A stretch of 33,405 nt of DNA, from assembly GCA_012513915.1 (NCBI GenBank), contig JAAZBG010000235.1, positions 1 to 33,405 of the forward strand. Direction: 5' to 3'. A program made the translations under genes and the position numbers. Positions 33,190 to 33,405 of this stretch are shown piece by piece (position 1 is the first letter of the stretch; each line of letters begins with the position of its first letter). This stretch comes from Fibrobacter sp. (GTDB taxonomy: Bacteria > Fibrobacterota > Chitinivibrionia > Chitinivibrionales > Chitinispirillaceae). The notes under the pieces are model-generated. The model did not search any database. It worked only from the letters and a program-made list of their open reading frames with translations, and had not been told where the DNA came from.

Positions 33190-33298
33190 TTCGTCACTAA
33201 TTTCCGGCAATACTCAATAATTTCATTTACCTGATTAGAAACAGGTGTGATTCACAAAACAAGAAATATCACTCTTATTTACTCAAGAGTACCGAGTT

Positions 33299-33405
33299 CT
33301 AAGATACTTTTTCACCATCCTCTTTTGCAATTTTGATTTTTGTAATCGAGTGTTCTATTGCTAAATCAGTCCATTCCGCAATTAAAGCCTTAAATTTTTT
33401 GAATG
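33299..33405 (-). CDS. C-terminal end of an unidentified protein
   Basis: The minus-strand frame entering from the window edge gives IQKFKALIAEWTDLAIEHS and then a lysine-rich end, with a TAG at 33301-33299. The helical, charged composition looks like a real C-terminus, and the plus strand has a terminator just before it, as expected between convergent genes. Only about 35 residues are visible, so no family can be named. Confidence 0.55.
   Translation of the reverse strand, partial: FKKFKALIAEWTDLAIEHSITKIKIAKEDGEKVS

Overview
The window looks like a chromosomal segment from an anaerobic, fermentative Gram-negative bacterium of the FCB (Fibrobacterota/Bacteroidota) type; a Fibrobacterota relative such as Chitinivibrionia is my best guess. 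Reasons: a secreted protein ends in a type IX secretion (T9SS) type A-like sorting tail; a lipoprotein has the Ig-like 'GGPDD' N-terminus common in that group; the two-component system is LytS/LytTR; and there is a three-subunit, probably electron-bifurcating [FeFe] hydrogenase. Composition is moderately AT-rich, with very AT-rich intergenic regions. I see no phage, IS transposase, CRISPR, rRNA or tRNA. The taxonomic call is inference.

Layout. 1-486: truncated lipoprotein gene (-). 994-1623: cytidylate kinase-like kinase (+). 1759-2106: small secreted protein (-). 2507-3682: signal peptidase I with a long insert (+), convergent with a 6-phosphofructokinase (3809-5131, -) across a shared terminator. 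5374-7074: Ig-like lipoprotein (+). 7501-10051: tightly coupled operon of a LiaF-like membrane protein, a LytS-type histidine kinase and a LytTR response regulator, closed by a perfect 48-bp palindromic terminator.

10261-19785 (-) is a single giant exported TPR protein of about 3,174 residues, some 29% of the window. Its core is about eight tandem copies of an 816-bp unit, which is exactly 272 codons or eight 34-residue TPRs. Two units carry the same 18-codon insert three units apart, suggesting growth by block duplication.

20339-22132 (+) holds pyrK and pyrD, the two subunits of NAD-linked dihydroorotate dehydrogenase. Converging on them are cysS and clpP (-). 24765-28965 (-) is the hydCBA operon: NuoE-like, NuoF-like and H-cluster subunits that would couple H2 formation to NADH plus ferredoxin. 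Upstream lies an AT-rich control region and a STAS-domain gene (29408-29753, -) whose frame is broken exactly at an A8 run. Divergent from it is a radical SAM protein with a C-terminal cysteine-rich domain (29990-31198, +). 31503-33104 (+) encodes a secreted VIT-domain protein with the T9SS-like tail. The window ends in the C-terminus of an unidentified gene (-).

Most genes are housekeeping or of known family. The items that stand out are the giant TPR array with its higher-order repeat, the homopolymer-broken STAS gene, the VIT/T9SS protein lacking an obvious VWA metal site, and a GC-rich intergenic island beside the palindrome.
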